A DNA stretch of 64,000 bases from Bog-756 sp963829235 (lineage in GTDB: Bacteria; Actinomycetota; Acidimicrobiia; Acidimicrobiales; RAAP-2): assembly GCA_963829235.1 (NCBI GenBank), contig CAWHIF010000003.1, forward strand, positions 496,001-560,000. Direction: 5' to 3'. Below, in pieces: positions 25,713 to 35,525 of this stretch. The translations under genes were made by a program, and so were the position numbers. Every line of letters starts with the position of its first letter. The first letter of the stretch is position 1. The notes beneath the pieces are model-generated. The model saw nothing but the letters and a program-made list of their open reading frames with translations. It did not search any database and had not been told where the DNA came from.

Positions 25713-26821
25713 GCCCGCCCCTCCTCGAGTGCACCGGCGGGTGCCGCCGCGCTATGCCCGTCCTGTCCGGGCCCGGGTTCGTCGGTGGCGGAAGTCGCCG
25801 GCGCTGACGCCGACAGGCCTGCCCCGCCGGTCGGCAGGTCTGCGCCCCCGGTCGAAAGGCCTGCCCCGCCGGTCGGCAGGTCTGCGCCCCCGGTCGAAAG
25901 GCCTGCCCCGCCGGTCGGCAGGTCTGCGCCCCCGGTCGAACGGTCGGCCCCGCCGGTCGGCAGGTCTGCGCCCCCGGTCGAAAGGCCTGCCCCGCCGGTC
26001 GGCAGGTCTGCGCCCCCGGTCGAACGGTCTGCGCCGCCGGTCGGCAGGTCTGCGCCCCTGGTCGAACGGTCTGCGCCGCCGGTCGGCAGGTCTGCGCCCC
26101 CGGTCGAACGGTCTGCGCCGCCCGCCGACAGCTCTGCGCCGCCCGCCGAACGGTCCGCCCCGCCCGTCGACAGCTCTGCGCCGCCCGCCGAGCGTTCCAC
26201 CCCGCCGGACGTGAGCACAGGCTCGTCCTCTGCCGGCCGGACGGCCGACCCCGGGGGCCGGCGGGCCAGCACCACCGCGCCCACCACGGCGATGATCAAC
26301 AGGGCCGCGGTGGCTTCGAAGGGGAACAGGTAGGTCGTGTACACCGACTTGCCCAGCAGGTAGACGTTGGACTGCGCCCCGGAGTCCACCCCGGCGACGT
26401 GCTGGGCTCCGGTGGTCCAGCTCGAGACCTCTCCGAGGAGGAGGAGACCGGTCGTGCCGAGCAGGATGAGACCGGCGGCCATGGGACGCTGACCCCGGAG
26501 CGGCTCGATGGCGATGTTCTCCTCGCGGTCGACGCCGAGGAACATGATGACGAAGAGGAAGAGCACGACGATGGCGCCGGCATAGACGATCACCTGGACG
26601 GCGGCCAGGAACGGATCCCGTTGCAGGACGAAGAGCACGGCCACGCCGAACAGGGTCATGACCAGCATGAGGGCGGCGTGGACCGGGTTCCGGGCCACCA
26701 CCACCCCAATGGCGCCGGACAGGATGATGGCCGCGGAGACGGCGAACGTTCCCACGTCGACCCATGACGGGTGGACGGTCGTCGACGCCGCCATCAGCAG
26801 CGCTCCGAGCATCGCGGTCAT
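25709..26821 (-). CDS. nuoJ: NADH-quinone oxidoreductase subunit J with repeat tail
   Basis: Five-helix complex I membrane subunit. Residues 1-195 are ordinary NuoJ (NPVHAALMLVMTLFGVAVLF; VQVIVYAGAIVVLFLFVIMF). After the last helix comes an added tail of about 175 residues built of seven-residue units GGADLPT, GGADRST and GGAGLST, repeated about 18 times, presumably exposed in the cytoplasm or periplasm. The family is usually 160-280 aa, so 370 aa is long. Start ATG 26821 overlaps the nuoI stop; stop overlaps nuoK. Confidence 0.95.
   Translation of the reverse strand: MTAMLGALLMAASTTVHPSWVDVGTFAVSAAIILSGAIGVVVARNPVHAALMLVMTLFGVAVLFVLQRDPFLAAVQVIVYAGAIVVLFLFVIMFLGVDREENIAIEPLRGQRPMAAGLILLGTTGLLLLGEVSSWTTGAQHVAGVDSGAQSNVYLLGKSVYTTYLFPFEATAALLIIAVVGAVVLARRPPGSAVRPAEDEPVLTSGGVERSAGGAELSTGGADRSAGGAELSAGGADRSTGGADLPTGGADRSTRGADLPTGGADRSTGGADLPTGGAGLSTGGADLPTGGADRSTGGADLPTGGAGLSTGGADLPTGGAGLSTGGADLPTGGAGLSASAPATSATDEPGPGQDGHSAAAPAGALEEGRA
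25815..26195 (-). repeat. 21/42-bp coding minisatellite in nuoJ
   Basis: A 42-bp unit made of two 21-bp halves (GGCGCAGACCTGCCGACCGG-type and GGGGCAGGCCTTTCGACCGG-type on the minus strand) repeats about nine times in frame. Distal copies are nearly identical, proximal ones more diverged. Confidence 0.93.
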
Positions 26822-27804
26822 CAGGGAGCGCTCGATCCCAGTCCGGTGCTGGGACCGGTGCTCGGCTCACCGGGAGCGATCGGCGCACCGGCGGTCTCCC
26901 CCGGCTCGCCCGTCGGGCCCGTCGCCGCCGGTCCACCCGCGGGAACCGGCTGGGCCGTGCCCGTTCGGCCCCGTTCGACGTTGCCCTCCGTCACCGAGCG
27001 GGCGTAGTCGGCGTCCGCCTTCTCCCGGTGCTTCTTGCCGGCGCCCGGAGCGAACCGCTCCGCCTTCTCCATCATGCGGCCGATGGCACCACGGGGACCC
27101 CGTTTGGCCGCGGGCAGGTCGCTCTGGAGCAGGTGCCGCTCGAGGGTGTCACGCAACTGCTTGCTTCCGGTGGCGGCGTCGTCCCGCTGACCGGTCTGCC
27201 CGCTCTCGGGAGTGCGCACGCCGAATCCGAGCTCCCCCGACCACTGGACGCGGCCCTCGAACTCCGCGCTCCCCGACGGTGATGTGGCCCGCATCCAACC
27301 CGAGGTGTGCAGGTCGTCGCCTTCCCGCCAGTCCTCCCAAGGAAGGTGCTTGGGCTTGCCGTCGTCATCGACGAGCAGCTCCTCTTTGGTGTAGATGGCG
27401 TCGTTGCGGTTGGTGAAGGAGAACTCCATCAGCTTCGTCTCGGTGATGGCCTCGGTGGGACAGGCCTCCACGCACAGGTCGCAGTGGATGCACCTCAGGA
27501 AATTGATCTCGTAGACGTAGCCGTACCGCTCACCGGGCGACACCGGGTGGTCGGGTGGATTATCGAGGCCGCGCACATAGATGCAGTCCGCCGGGCAGAC
27601 GCCGGCGCACAGCTCACAGCCGATGCACTTCTCCATGCCGTCTTCGTACCGGTTGAGCACATGACGCCCGTGCTGGCGCGGCTGCTTCGGACGCTTCTCC
27701 TCGGGGTACTGGCGGGTCACCGGCGGGCGACCGAGATGCTCGAGGGTCAGCTTGAACCCGCCCAGGAAGTTCTGCCGTTGGTGCGGCGGTTCGGGGTCAG
27801 CCAT
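26821..27804 (-). CDS. nuoI: NADH-quinone oxidoreductase subunit I
   Basis: Ferredoxin-like subunit carrying clusters N6a and N6b of complex I. Two 4Fe-4S motifs: CIGCELCAGVC (Cys60, 63, 66, 70) and CIHCDLCVEAC (Cys105, 108, 111, 115). The conserved core ends near residue 190. The rest, to 327 aa, is a charged then Pro/Gly-rich extension not present in short NuoI proteins such as that of E. coli (180 aa). ATG 27804 overlaps the nuoH stop as TGATG. Confidence 0.97.
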   Translation of the reverse strand: MADPEPPHQRQNFLGGFKLTLEHLGRPPVTRQYPEEKRPKQPRQHGRHVLNRYEDGMEKCIGCELCAGVCPADCIYVRGLDNPPDHPVSPGERYGYVYEINFLRCIHCDLCVEACPTEAITETKLMEFSFTNRNDAIYTKEELLVDDDGKPKHLPWEDWREGDDLHTSGWMRATSPSGSAEFEGRVQWSGELGFGVRTPESGQTGQRDDAATGSKQLRDTLERHLLQSDLPAAKRGPRGAIGRMMEKAERFAPGAGKKHREKADADYARSVTEGNVERGRTGTAQPVPAGGPAATGPTGEPGETAGAPIAPGEPSTGPSTGLGSSAP

Positions 27805-29177
27805 CAGCCGTCACCTCCTTGCTCGGACGGGGAGAGCGGTCGGCCCGAGGCACTCGAAGGGCGCGAGGCCGAGGGCTCGGGTCCGGGTCCGGGTCCGGGC
27901 TCGCCCGCGGGTCCGGGTCCGGGCTCGCCCGCGGGTCCGGGTCCGCCCGCGGGCTCGGTCGGACGGGTCCAGAGGCGGACACCGACCTGCGGGATGATGG
28001 CCCGGGTCTCCTCCCTCTCGTTTCCGATGGAGAACGCCCTCGTGATCGTCACTGCGGCCACGACCACGGCGAGCGCCAACCCGAAACCCCACCACCCGTC
28101 GATCACGAAGCCGGCCACGATCATCAGCCAGCCCAGCGAGAGCGGGATGAGCCGCTTCCACCCCAGGTCCATGAGCTGGTCGTACCGCAGCCGGGGCAGC
28201 GCCGCCCGTAGCCAGACGAACACGAACAAGAAGATGATGGTCTTGAGCAGGAACCACACGATGGGCCAGAGCCAGTAGGTGTGGGGGATGTGGGGGTCGG
28301 GACCGTCGGGGCCCCCGAAGAAAAGGGTCACGGTGATGGCCGACATGGTGATGGTGTTCATGAACTCGGCCAGAAAGAACAGTGCGAACCGGATCGACGA
28401 GTACTCGGTGACAAAGCCTCCCACCAGCTCGGAGTCGGCCTCGACCAGGTCGAAGGGGGGTCGGTTCGTCTCGGCGATGACGGCGACGAAGAAGATGAGG
28501 AAGGGCACGAGACCCAGCCGGATGGCGTTCCACTGCCACAGGTGCTGGGCCTGCGCGTCCACGATGGCGCGCGTGCTCAGCGATCCGGTGATCAGTACCA
28601 CCGTCACCACCGTCATACCCAGGGCGGCCTCGTAGGAGATCATCTGGGCCGAGGCCCGGACCGAGCCGAGCAGCGGGTACTTGGATCCCGACGACCAACC
28701 GGCCAGCATGACCCCGTAGACGCCGATCGAGGACATGGCCAGCAGGAAGAGGATGCCCATCGGGGGATCGGCCAACTGGAGTTCGAAGGTGTGGCCGGCC
28801 ACGGTCACCACCCCGCCGAAGGGCACCACGGCGAAGGCCAGGAACGCGGTGATGATGGTGATGTACGGGGCCAGGATGAAGACCGAGCGGTCGGCCTTGT
28901 CGGGCATCAGGTCTTCTTTGAAGAAGAGCTTGATCCCGTCGGCCAGGGTCTGGGCGATGCCGAAGGGGCCCGCCCGGTTCGGGCCGATGCGGCTCTGCAT
29001 GTCCGAGATCACCTTGCGCTCGAACCAGATCATCAACATGACCGACACCATCAAGAAGGCGAAGATGACCAGCACCTTGATGAGCACGATGAGGAACACG
29101 GCCCAGCCCACACCGTTCATGTACAGGGGGTCTCCCGCGGCGAGCAGAGGATGGGTCAGAGCCAGCGGCAGGTTCAT
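27804..29177 (-). CDS. nuoH: NADH-quinone oxidoreductase subunit H
   Basis: Membrane subunit forming the quinone chamber of complex I, 457 aa. Recognised by WFERKVISDMQSRIGPNRAG, the charged loop AETNRPPFDLVEADSELVGG and EYSSIRFALFFLAEF. After the last helix the C-terminus carries a GPGPAGEP repeat tail of about 55 residues (minisatellite at about 27885-27950). ATG 29177 overlaps the nuoG stop as ATGA. Confidence 0.97.
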   Translation of the reverse strand: MNLPLALTHPLLAAGDPLYMNGVGWAVFLIVLIKVLVIFAFLMVSVMLMIWFERKVISDMQSRIGPNRAGPFGIAQTLADGIKLFFKEDLMPDKADRSVFILAPYITIITAFLAFAVVPFGGVVTVAGHTFELQLADPPMGILFLLAMSSIGVYGVMLAGWSSGSKYPLLGSVRASAQMISYEAALGMTVVTVVLITGSLSTRAIVDAQAQHLWQWNAIRLGLVPFLIFFVAVIAETNRPPFDLVEADSELVGGFVTEYSSIRFALFFLAEFMNTITMSAITVTLFFGGPDGPDPHIPHTYWLWPIVWFLLKTIIFLFVFVWLRAALPRLRYDQLMDLGWKRLIPLSLGWLMIVAGFVIDGWWGFGLALAVVVAAVTITRAFSIGNEREETRAIIPQVGVRLWTRPTEPAGGPGPAGEPGPGPAGEPGPGPGPEPSASRPSSASGRPLSPSEQGGDG

Positions 29178-32121
29178 GGCGTCTCCATCCGGACCTCGAC
29201 CAACGGAGCACCGCTGTCGATGAGATCGGCGACAGTCCCGCCGGCGACCGTCCCGCTATCGACCGTTCCGCCGGCGACCGTCCCGCCGGCGACCGTCCCG
29301 TTATCGACCGTCCCGCTATCGACAGTCCCGCCGGCGAGGGGCACGTTGAAGTCGGCGGCGACGACCTTGCGGGGCAGCGACGGGTCGGGCACCGCCGCGG
29401 CCACCAGGGATGCGTTCTCGGTTCGCAGCCTGACCGAGCCACCGGCCGCCACCCCGAGGTCGTCGAGGTCGTGCGGGTTGACCCGGAGCGGGGCCGGGTC
29501 CACCAGGCCGGCCAGGGCCGGGACCGCGCTCACCGCCGAGCCGAGGTCGTAGAGCGACCGGGACGCCACCAGCCGCATCGAGTAGCTGTCGACCGGGCTG
29601 ACATGGGGGACGTCCAGGTCGAGCGGGAGGGCGACGAGCCCTGGGAGCGCCGGTTCGCCGGCCCCATCGCTGCGGTCGACCGCCGGCGCGCCGAGTCCCG
29701 CGGTCGGCGCTTCGGCCAGTCCGGCCCGGGGTGGGGCACCCTGGCGCTCGACCGATTCGACACCGGGGACGGCGATCGGGTCGAGGGGTGCGACCCGCCG
29801 GCCGATCGACACGGGGCTGGCCGTGAGGGGGGCGACCACGCCGTCGGCCGTCCCCAGCGCGTCGAGTACCGCGAGGGTGATCCCCCGGTAGGCCGGGGCC
29901 ACCCGCTCGATCTCGTCCCACACCTCGCCCACCGAGTCGAGGCCGAGGTCGGCATCGAGGTGCACGGCCAGCTCGGCCGCGATCATCCAGTCCGGCCACG
30001 CCTGGCCCGGGGGCACCAGCTTCTGTCCGACACGACTGATGCGGCCCTCGATGTTGGTGGTGGTCCCGGGCCGCTCGTGGGCCTCGGCCGCGGGCAGGAC
30101 GACATCGGCCCGCTCGGTGACGGCACCCGGCGACGACGCCACCGCCACCACGAAGTCGGCGGCGTCGAGGGCCCGTTCGGCCAAGCGGCGGTCGGGGAAG
30201 TCGGTGAGGGGATCGGCCCCGAGCACGATCAGCGCGCCGACCTGCGGGCCAGTGCCGGCATCCCCGGCCGCGGCCCGGAGGATGCCCTCGGTGTCCCGGC
30301 CCCGGGCTTGTGGAACCGAGCCCCACCGTTGTGTGAACCAGTCGCGGCCGGCGTCGAGAGTCACCCGGCCGGGCAGGAGACCGGGAGCCAGCCCCATGTC
30401 GAGGGCGCCGTTGACGTTGCCCCGCCGCAGGGCGGGAAGGAAGCGGGCCTTCGGCAGCGCACCGGCCAGGACCGAGGCAGCCTCGGCCACCAGGGCACCG
30501 TCCTCGGCCAGGGACGGCCGCCCGGCGATGATGACGACGTTTCCGGCGCCGGCCAGCCGCGGGCCTCGGCCAATGGGCCGGGGTCGACGGACGCCGGGCC
30601 TGCTGCAGCCGGGTCCACGAGGGCCGTGGCCGTGGTCGCGGCCTCGCCCGGCGCGTAGCGCAGCGACACCTTGGCGTACGGGGTGAGCGAGGTGGCCTGG
30701 GGCGACAGCTCGACCAGGGAGAGTCCCCCGTCGACGATGGCCGAGCGCAACCGGAGGAAGAGGATCGGGAGCTCCTCGCGCACGTCGCCGGACAGGACGA
30801 TGACGGTGTCGGCCGAGGCCGCCTGGTCGATGGTGGCCCGAGGGAGGGCAAGCACCAGCTCCGCGGGGAGCCCGTCGCCCAGCTGGGCGTCGACCGAGTC
30901 GGTGCCCAGCACTCCCTTGGCCAGTTTGGCCCAGGCATAGGCCCCCTCGTTGGTCAGCCGGGCTCCGCCCACCACGCCGACCGACTCCGCACCCCCGGCG
31001 GTCGTGGCCTTCTTGATCCCGTCGGCCACCGCGGCCAATGCCTCGTGCCACGAGACCGGCACCAGCGACCCTTCCTTCCGGATGAGGGGATCGACCAGAC
31101 GGTCCTCGCCGTTGACGGCGTCGAAGGCGAACCGGCCCTTGTCGCACAGCCACCCGTGGTTGACCGGCTCGGCATCGATGCCGAGCAGGCGGGTCACCCG
31201 GTTGGACGACGACTGCACCGCCACCCTGCACCCCACGGCACAGGTCGTGCACGTCGACTCGACCTGGTCCAGATCCCAGGGCCGGGCCGCGAACCGGTAG
31301 GGGGCCGCCGTGAGCGCCCCGACCGGGCAGATCTGCACCGTGTTGCCCGAGAAGTACGACGTGAAGGGCAGCTCGGGGAACGTGTTGACCTCGAGGTGCT
31401 CACCGCGCCCGATGAAGTCGATCTGGGCTTCGCCGGCCACTTCGTCGGCGAAGCGGGTGCAGCGGCTGCACTGGATGCACCGCTCGCGGTCGAGCAGCAC
31501 CAGCTCCGAGATGGGGATGGGCTTCTCGAAATGCCGCTTCTCCTCGACGAAGCGGGACTCACCCGGGCCGTAGGCCAGGGTCTGGTCCTGGAGCGGGCAC
31601 TCGCCTCCCTTGTCGCACACCGGGCAGTCGAGCGGGTGGTTGACGAGGAGGAACTCGAGGACGCCGTCCTGGGCCTTTTTGACCTTGTCCGAGGTGGTGG
31701 TCACCTCCGAACCGGCCTGGACCTCGACGTAGCAACTGGGCTGCAGCGAGGCCCCGCGGGGACCACTCACCTCGACCAGGCACATCCGGCACACGCCGAC
31801 CGACTTCATCCGCGGGTGATAGCAGAAGCGCGGGATGAAGGTGCCCACCCGCTCGGCCGCGGCGATCAGCATCTCGCCCTTGCGACCGGTGACCTGGCGC
31901 CCGTCGAGGGTGAAGGTCACCGTCTCGACCGGCTCGGACTCGGCATGGTCCACGAGGTCGGCCGTGGCGTTCTCCCGGGTGGCGCTGCCCTCGGTGGGCG
32001 GGCTCTGGCTCGCGGGGCTCTGGCTCGCGGGGCTCTCGCTCGCCGGGCTCTGGCTCGCGGGGCTCTCGCTCGCCGGGCTCTGGCTCGCGGGGCTCTCGCT
32101 CGCCGGGGTCTCGTCACTCAT
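29174..32121 (-). CDS. nuoG: NADH-quinone oxidoreductase subunit G, frameshifted
   Basis: Iron-sulfur subunit of the complex I peripheral arm. From ATG 32121: a SPASQ/SPASE repeat N-terminus, the 2Fe-2S domain (FCYHPRMKSVGVCRMCLVEV), the HxxxCxxC-type NHPLDCPVCDKGGECPLQD, CIQCSRCTRF, and the molybdopterin-like domain starting CTTCAVGCRVAV. The frame then changes near 30550-30575 (DPGPLAEARGWP in one frame, RLAGAGNVVIIAGRP in the next), consistent with one missing base in a GC-rich stretch. The downstream frame runs to 29174 and ends in a GGTVDSGTVA repeat tail. Unshifted reading stops at 30361. Confidence 0.9.
29231..29338 (-). repeat. 15-bp coding repeat at the nuoG 3' end
   Basis: Seven or so copies of a 15-bp unit (GGCGGGACGGTCGCC / GATAGCGGGACGGTC variants) encode GGTVA and SGTVD five-residue units. 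Confidence 0.85.
31999..32110 (-). repeat. 15-bp coding repeat at the nuoG 5' end
   Basis: Seven copies of AGCCCCGCGAGCCAG / AGCCCGGCGAGCGAG in frame encode the SPASQ and SPASE units after the start codon of nuoG. Confidence 0.9.
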
Positions 32122-33418
32122 AGGGACAGCCCCCGTCCTTGATGTGCACGAGGAACTCGTCGCGGAACATCTCGATCGCCGATCCGATGGACGACGGGAT
32201 GGACGGCCCGAGCACGCAGATGGTGGTCTGCTGGGGAGGCCACGTCAGCCCGGGGGCGATGTTGTCGCAGGCGTCGAGGAGAAGGTCGAGGTCCTGCTCG
32301 CGGCCGTGACCGGTCTCGATGCGCTCCATGATCTTCTCGAGCCAGCCCGCCCCCTCACGGCACGGCGTGCACTGGCCGCACGACTCCCGGAAGAAGAACT
32401 TGGTGATGCGCCACGCCGCCCGGACGGCACAGGTGTGGTCGTCCATGACGACGATCGAGCCCGACCCGAGCATGGAGCCGGCGGCCGCCACTTCGTCCTG
32501 GCCGAGCGGGAGGTCGATCTGGTCGGGACCGAACCACGGGGCCGAGACCCCACCGGGGATGAAGGCCTTCAATCCCCGGCCGTGGGGAATGCCGCCGCCC
32601 AGCACCGGGGCGTTGATGAGGTCGTTGAACGTCGTCTTGACCATCTCGAGTTCGAACACGCCCGGGTTGGTGACGTGTCCGGCCAGGGCGAACAGGCGGG
32701 TGCCGGCCGAACGGCCCTCGCCCAGGGCGGCGAAGGCGGCGCCGCCGTTGAGGACGATCCAGGGGAGGTTGGACATGGTCTCCACGTTGTTGACCACGGT
32801 GGGCTCGCCGTACAGGCCGATGGCCGCGGGAAAGAACGGTGGCTTGATGCGGGGGAAGCCGCGCTTGCCCTCGAGCGACTCGAGCAGGGCCGTCTCCTCG
32901 CCGCAGATGTAGGCCCCGGCCCCCGGGTGGACCACGATGTCGACCGAGAACCCCGATCCGAAGATGTCGGTCCCGACCGCACCGTGCCCGTAGGCGTCGT
33001 TGAGGGCCGACTGCACCCGCTCGAGACCGAGGGCGAACTCCCCCCGGATGAAGATGAAGGCCTGCGACACCTGGAGCGCATAGGCGGCGATGAGCACACC
33101 TTCGATGAGCTGGTGGGGGTCCCGCTCGATGAGCAGGTGGTCCTTGAAGGTCGCCGGCTCGCTCTCGTCCCCGTTGACCACCAGGTAGGTGACCGGGTTC
33201 TTGCGGAGCATGGCCCACTTGCGCCCGGCCGGGAACCCCGCTCCGCCCCGGCCCAGCAGGCTGGCCGTGTCGACCTCGTGGGCCACGGCCTCTGGGGTCA
33301 TGGACAGGGCCTTGCGCAGGCCCTCGTAGCCGCCCGTGGCCAGGTAGCGCTCGAGGGTGTGGGAGTCGGCGAAGGGGAGCCGGCCGGTGATGATCTTCGG
33401 CGCCTCGGTGACGGCCAC
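32114..33418 (-). CDS. nuoF: NADH-quinone oxidoreductase subunit F
   Basis: NADH-binding flavoprotein subunit of complex I, 434 aa, normal length. It shows the NADH/FMN motifs GRGGAGFPAGRKW and CGEETALLESLEGKRGFPR and the N3 cluster motif ESCGQCTPCREG. GTG at 33418 is the start because its first base is the last of the nuoE TAG stop; upstream in-frame codons belong to nuoE in another frame. The stop overlaps nuoG by 8 nt. Confidence 0.97.
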   Translation of the reverse strand: MAVTEAPKIITGRLPFADSHTLERYLATGGYEGLRKALSMTPEAVAHEVDTASLLGRGGAGFPAGRKWAMLRKNPVTYLVVNGDESEPATFKDHLLIERDPHQLIEGVLIAAYALQVSQAFIFIRGEFALGLERVQSALNDAYGHGAVGTDIFGSGFSVDIVVHPGAGAYICGEETALLESLEGKRGFPRIKPPFFPAAIGLYGEPTVVNNVETMSNLPWIVLNGGAAFAALGEGRSAGTRLFALAGHVTNPGVFELEMVKTTFNDLINAPVLGGGIPHGRGLKAFIPGGVSAPWFGPDQIDLPLGQDEVAAAGSMLGSGSIVVMDDHTCAVRAAWRITKFFFRESCGQCTPCREGAGWLEKIMERIETGHGREQDLDLLLDACDNIAPGLTWPPQQTTICVLGPSIPSSIGSAIEMFRDEFLVHIKDGGCPYE

Positions 33419-34146
33419 TAGGAACCACCCCCCGTCCCGCCGGAGCCGGCATCCTTGGCCGCCGCGGCCGCCGCGGCCCGTCGGGCCTGGGCCTCGGCCA
33501 TCGCCGCCCGCTCCGAGGCCACCCGTGCCGGGTCCGCCTCGAGACCGGTCGTCCGCTGCACCCGGTTGAGGGTCCCGTGCTCGGGGATGTCGGCCGACCG
33601 GGCACCGGATCGGAGCTCGGCCACCAACCGGTCGAACGACTCGGGCGTCTGGGCACCGACGAACCGGTGGTTGACCTGCACGCACGGGGTCCGGTCGCAG
33701 TCGGCCAGGCACTCCGCCTCTTCGAGGGTGATGCTCCCGTCCTCGGTGGTCCCGCCGGCGTTGATGCCGAGCGACGACTCGGCGTGCTCCAGCAGTTCGG
33801 CCGCGCCGTTCAGGAGGCAGGCGATGTTCGTGCATACCGCCACCAGGTGGGTACCCACCGGTTGGGTGTGGAGCATGTCGTAGAACGTGGCCGTCCCGTA
33901 CACCTCGGCCGGGGTCACGCCCACCAGGTCGGCGATGTCCTCCATCGCCTCGGGTGTGAGCCACCCGTCCTGCTCCTGGGCCAGGTGGCAGAGCGGGATG
34001 AGCGCCGAGCGGGGTTCGGGATAGAGGGCGATGAGCTGCGCGGCCCGTTGGACGGTCGGAGGGGCCAGGTGCTTCGGCCGGAGCGTGGTGGCCCGAGCGG
34101 CCCGCCGGGGTGTGCCCACCGGGACGGAGCCGGACGGTCCGGTCAC
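33418..34146 (-). CDS. nuoE: NADH-quinone oxidoreductase subunit E
   Basis: Thioredoxin-fold 2Fe-2S subunit (cluster N1a) that sits with NuoF. Ligand cysteines are in VCTNIACLL and EAECLADCDRTPCVQVN. An additional C-terminal about 65 residues, ending in an Ala-rich helix and Gly/Ser tail, goes beyond the E. coli length (166 aa against 242 here). GTG 34146 overlaps the nuoD stop as GTGA. Confidence 0.97.
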   Translation of the reverse strand: MTGPSGSVPVGTPRRAARATTLRPKHLAPPTVQRAAQLIALYPEPRSALIPLCHLAQEQDGWLTPEAMEDIADLVGVTPAEVYGTATFYDMLHTQPVGTHLVAVCTNIACLLNGAAELLEHAESSLGINAGGTTEDGSITLEEAECLADCDRTPCVQVNHRFVGAQTPESFDRLVAELRSGARSADIPEHGTLNRVQRTTGLEADPARVASERAAMAEAQARRAAAAAAAKDAGSGGTGGGS

Positions 34147-35525
34147 CGGTCCACCTCACCCATCACCGGATCGATGGTCGAACAGACGGCCACGGCGTCG
34201 GCCAGCAGTCCGCCGCGCATCATCACCGGGAGCCCCTGGAGATTGACGAAGCTCGGGCCGCGGATGTGCATGCGGTACGGCTTGGGCGAGCCATCGGAGA
34301 CCAGGTAGCAACCGAGCTCCCCCCTCGGGGACTCGATGGCCACGTAGACCTCGCCCTCGGGAACCTTGAAGCCCTCGGTGAACACCTTGAAATGGTGGAT
34401 GAGCGCCTCCATCGACTCGTCGATGCGCTCGCGTGGGGGCGGGGTCACCTTCTTGTCCTGGACCCGGTAGTCACCGGCAGGCATCTTCTCCACGATCTGG
34501 CGGATGATGCGAATCGATTCGCGCACTTCGTTGAGCCGGATCGAGTAGCGGTCGAAATTGTCACCGAAGGTGCCGACGATGACATCGAACTCGACTTCGT
34601 CGTAGCGCAGGTAGGGCATGGCCCGGCGCAGGTCCCAGGGCACCCCGGTCGATCGCAGCACCGGCCCGGTGAGGCTGAGGGCCAGGGCCTCCTCGGCCGA
34701 GAGCGTGCCGATCCCCTCCGATCGCTGACGGAAGAGGGGTTGGCCGGTGAAGAGCTCGTCGTACTCGCCGGTCCGGTCCATCACGGTGTCGCAGATGACC
34801 GTGATGTCGTCCTCCCACCCGTCGGGCAGGTCGGCCGCGGTGCCCCCGGGCCGGATGAAGTTGTGGTTCATCCGCAGTCCGGTGGTCTTCTCGAAGAAGG
34901 CGAGCACCATCTCGCGCTCGCGGAACCCGTAGATCATCATCGAGGTGGCCCCGAGGTCCATGCCGTTGGTGGCCAGCCACATGAGATGGGACGACACTCG
35001 GTTGAGCTCGACCATCAGCATCCGGATCCAGTCGGACCTCGGAGGCATCTCCACCCCGAGCAGCGCCTCGACCGCCAGCGACAGCACCAGCTCGTTGTGG
35101 AGCGGCGACAGGTAGTCCATCCGGGTGACATTGGTGGAGCCCTGGACGTAGGTGAGCTCCTCGGCCGTCTTCTCCATACCGGTGTGCAGGTACCCGACGA
35201 CCGGCTTGGTGCGCAGGACCGTCTCCCCTTCGAGCTCGAGCATCAGGCGGAGCACCCCGTGGGTGGACGGGTGCTGGGGCCCCATGTTGATGATCATGGA
35301 CTCGTCGTCGGTCCGCTCGACGTCGATGTCCGCCGGGTCGACGGCCACGCCCTCGGGTAGGCGGAGCACGGCTCCGACCTCCCGCCGGAGTTCGTTCGGA
35401 TCGGTCTGCGAGCGCCGGCTGAGCTCCTGGATGCCCTCGGATGTCTCGGCCAGGAGGCCGGCCGGCTCGACGGGCTCGGGCGCGTCCGTGCTTTCGGCGG
35501 CGGACGCCGTCTTCACGTCCTTCAT
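34143..35525 (-). CDS. nuoD: NADH-quinone oxidoreductase subunit D
   Basis: 49-kDa-type subunit that forms the quinone site with NuoB; 460 aa. Landmarks: NMGPQHPSTHGVLRLMLELE, the GYLHTGMEKTAEELTYVQG loop, and the C-terminal ending DPVMGEVDR. About 60 extra residues precede the conserved start. ATG at 35525 overlaps the nuoC stop as ATGA. Confidence 0.97.
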   Translation of the reverse strand: MKDVKTASAAESTDAPEPVEPAGLLAETSEGIQELSRRSQTDPNELRREVGAVLRLPEGVAVDPADIDVERTDDESMIINMGPQHPSTHGVLRLMLELEGETVLRTKPVVGYLHTGMEKTAEELTYVQGSTNVTRMDYLSPLHNELVLSLAVEALLGVEMPPRSDWIRMLMVELNRVSSHLMWLATNGMDLGATSMMIYGFREREMVLAFFEKTTGLRMNHNFIRPGGTAADLPDGWEDDITVICDTVMDRTGEYDELFTGQPLFRQRSEGIGTLSAEEALALSLTGPVLRSTGVPWDLRRAMPYLRYDEVEFDVIVGTFGDNFDRYSIRLNEVRESIRIIRQIVEKMPAGDYRVQDKKVTPPPRERIDESMEALIHHFKVFTEGFKVPEGEVYVAIESPRGELGCYLVSDGSPKPYRMHIRGPSFVNLQGLPVMMRGGLLADAVAVCSTIDPVMGEVDR

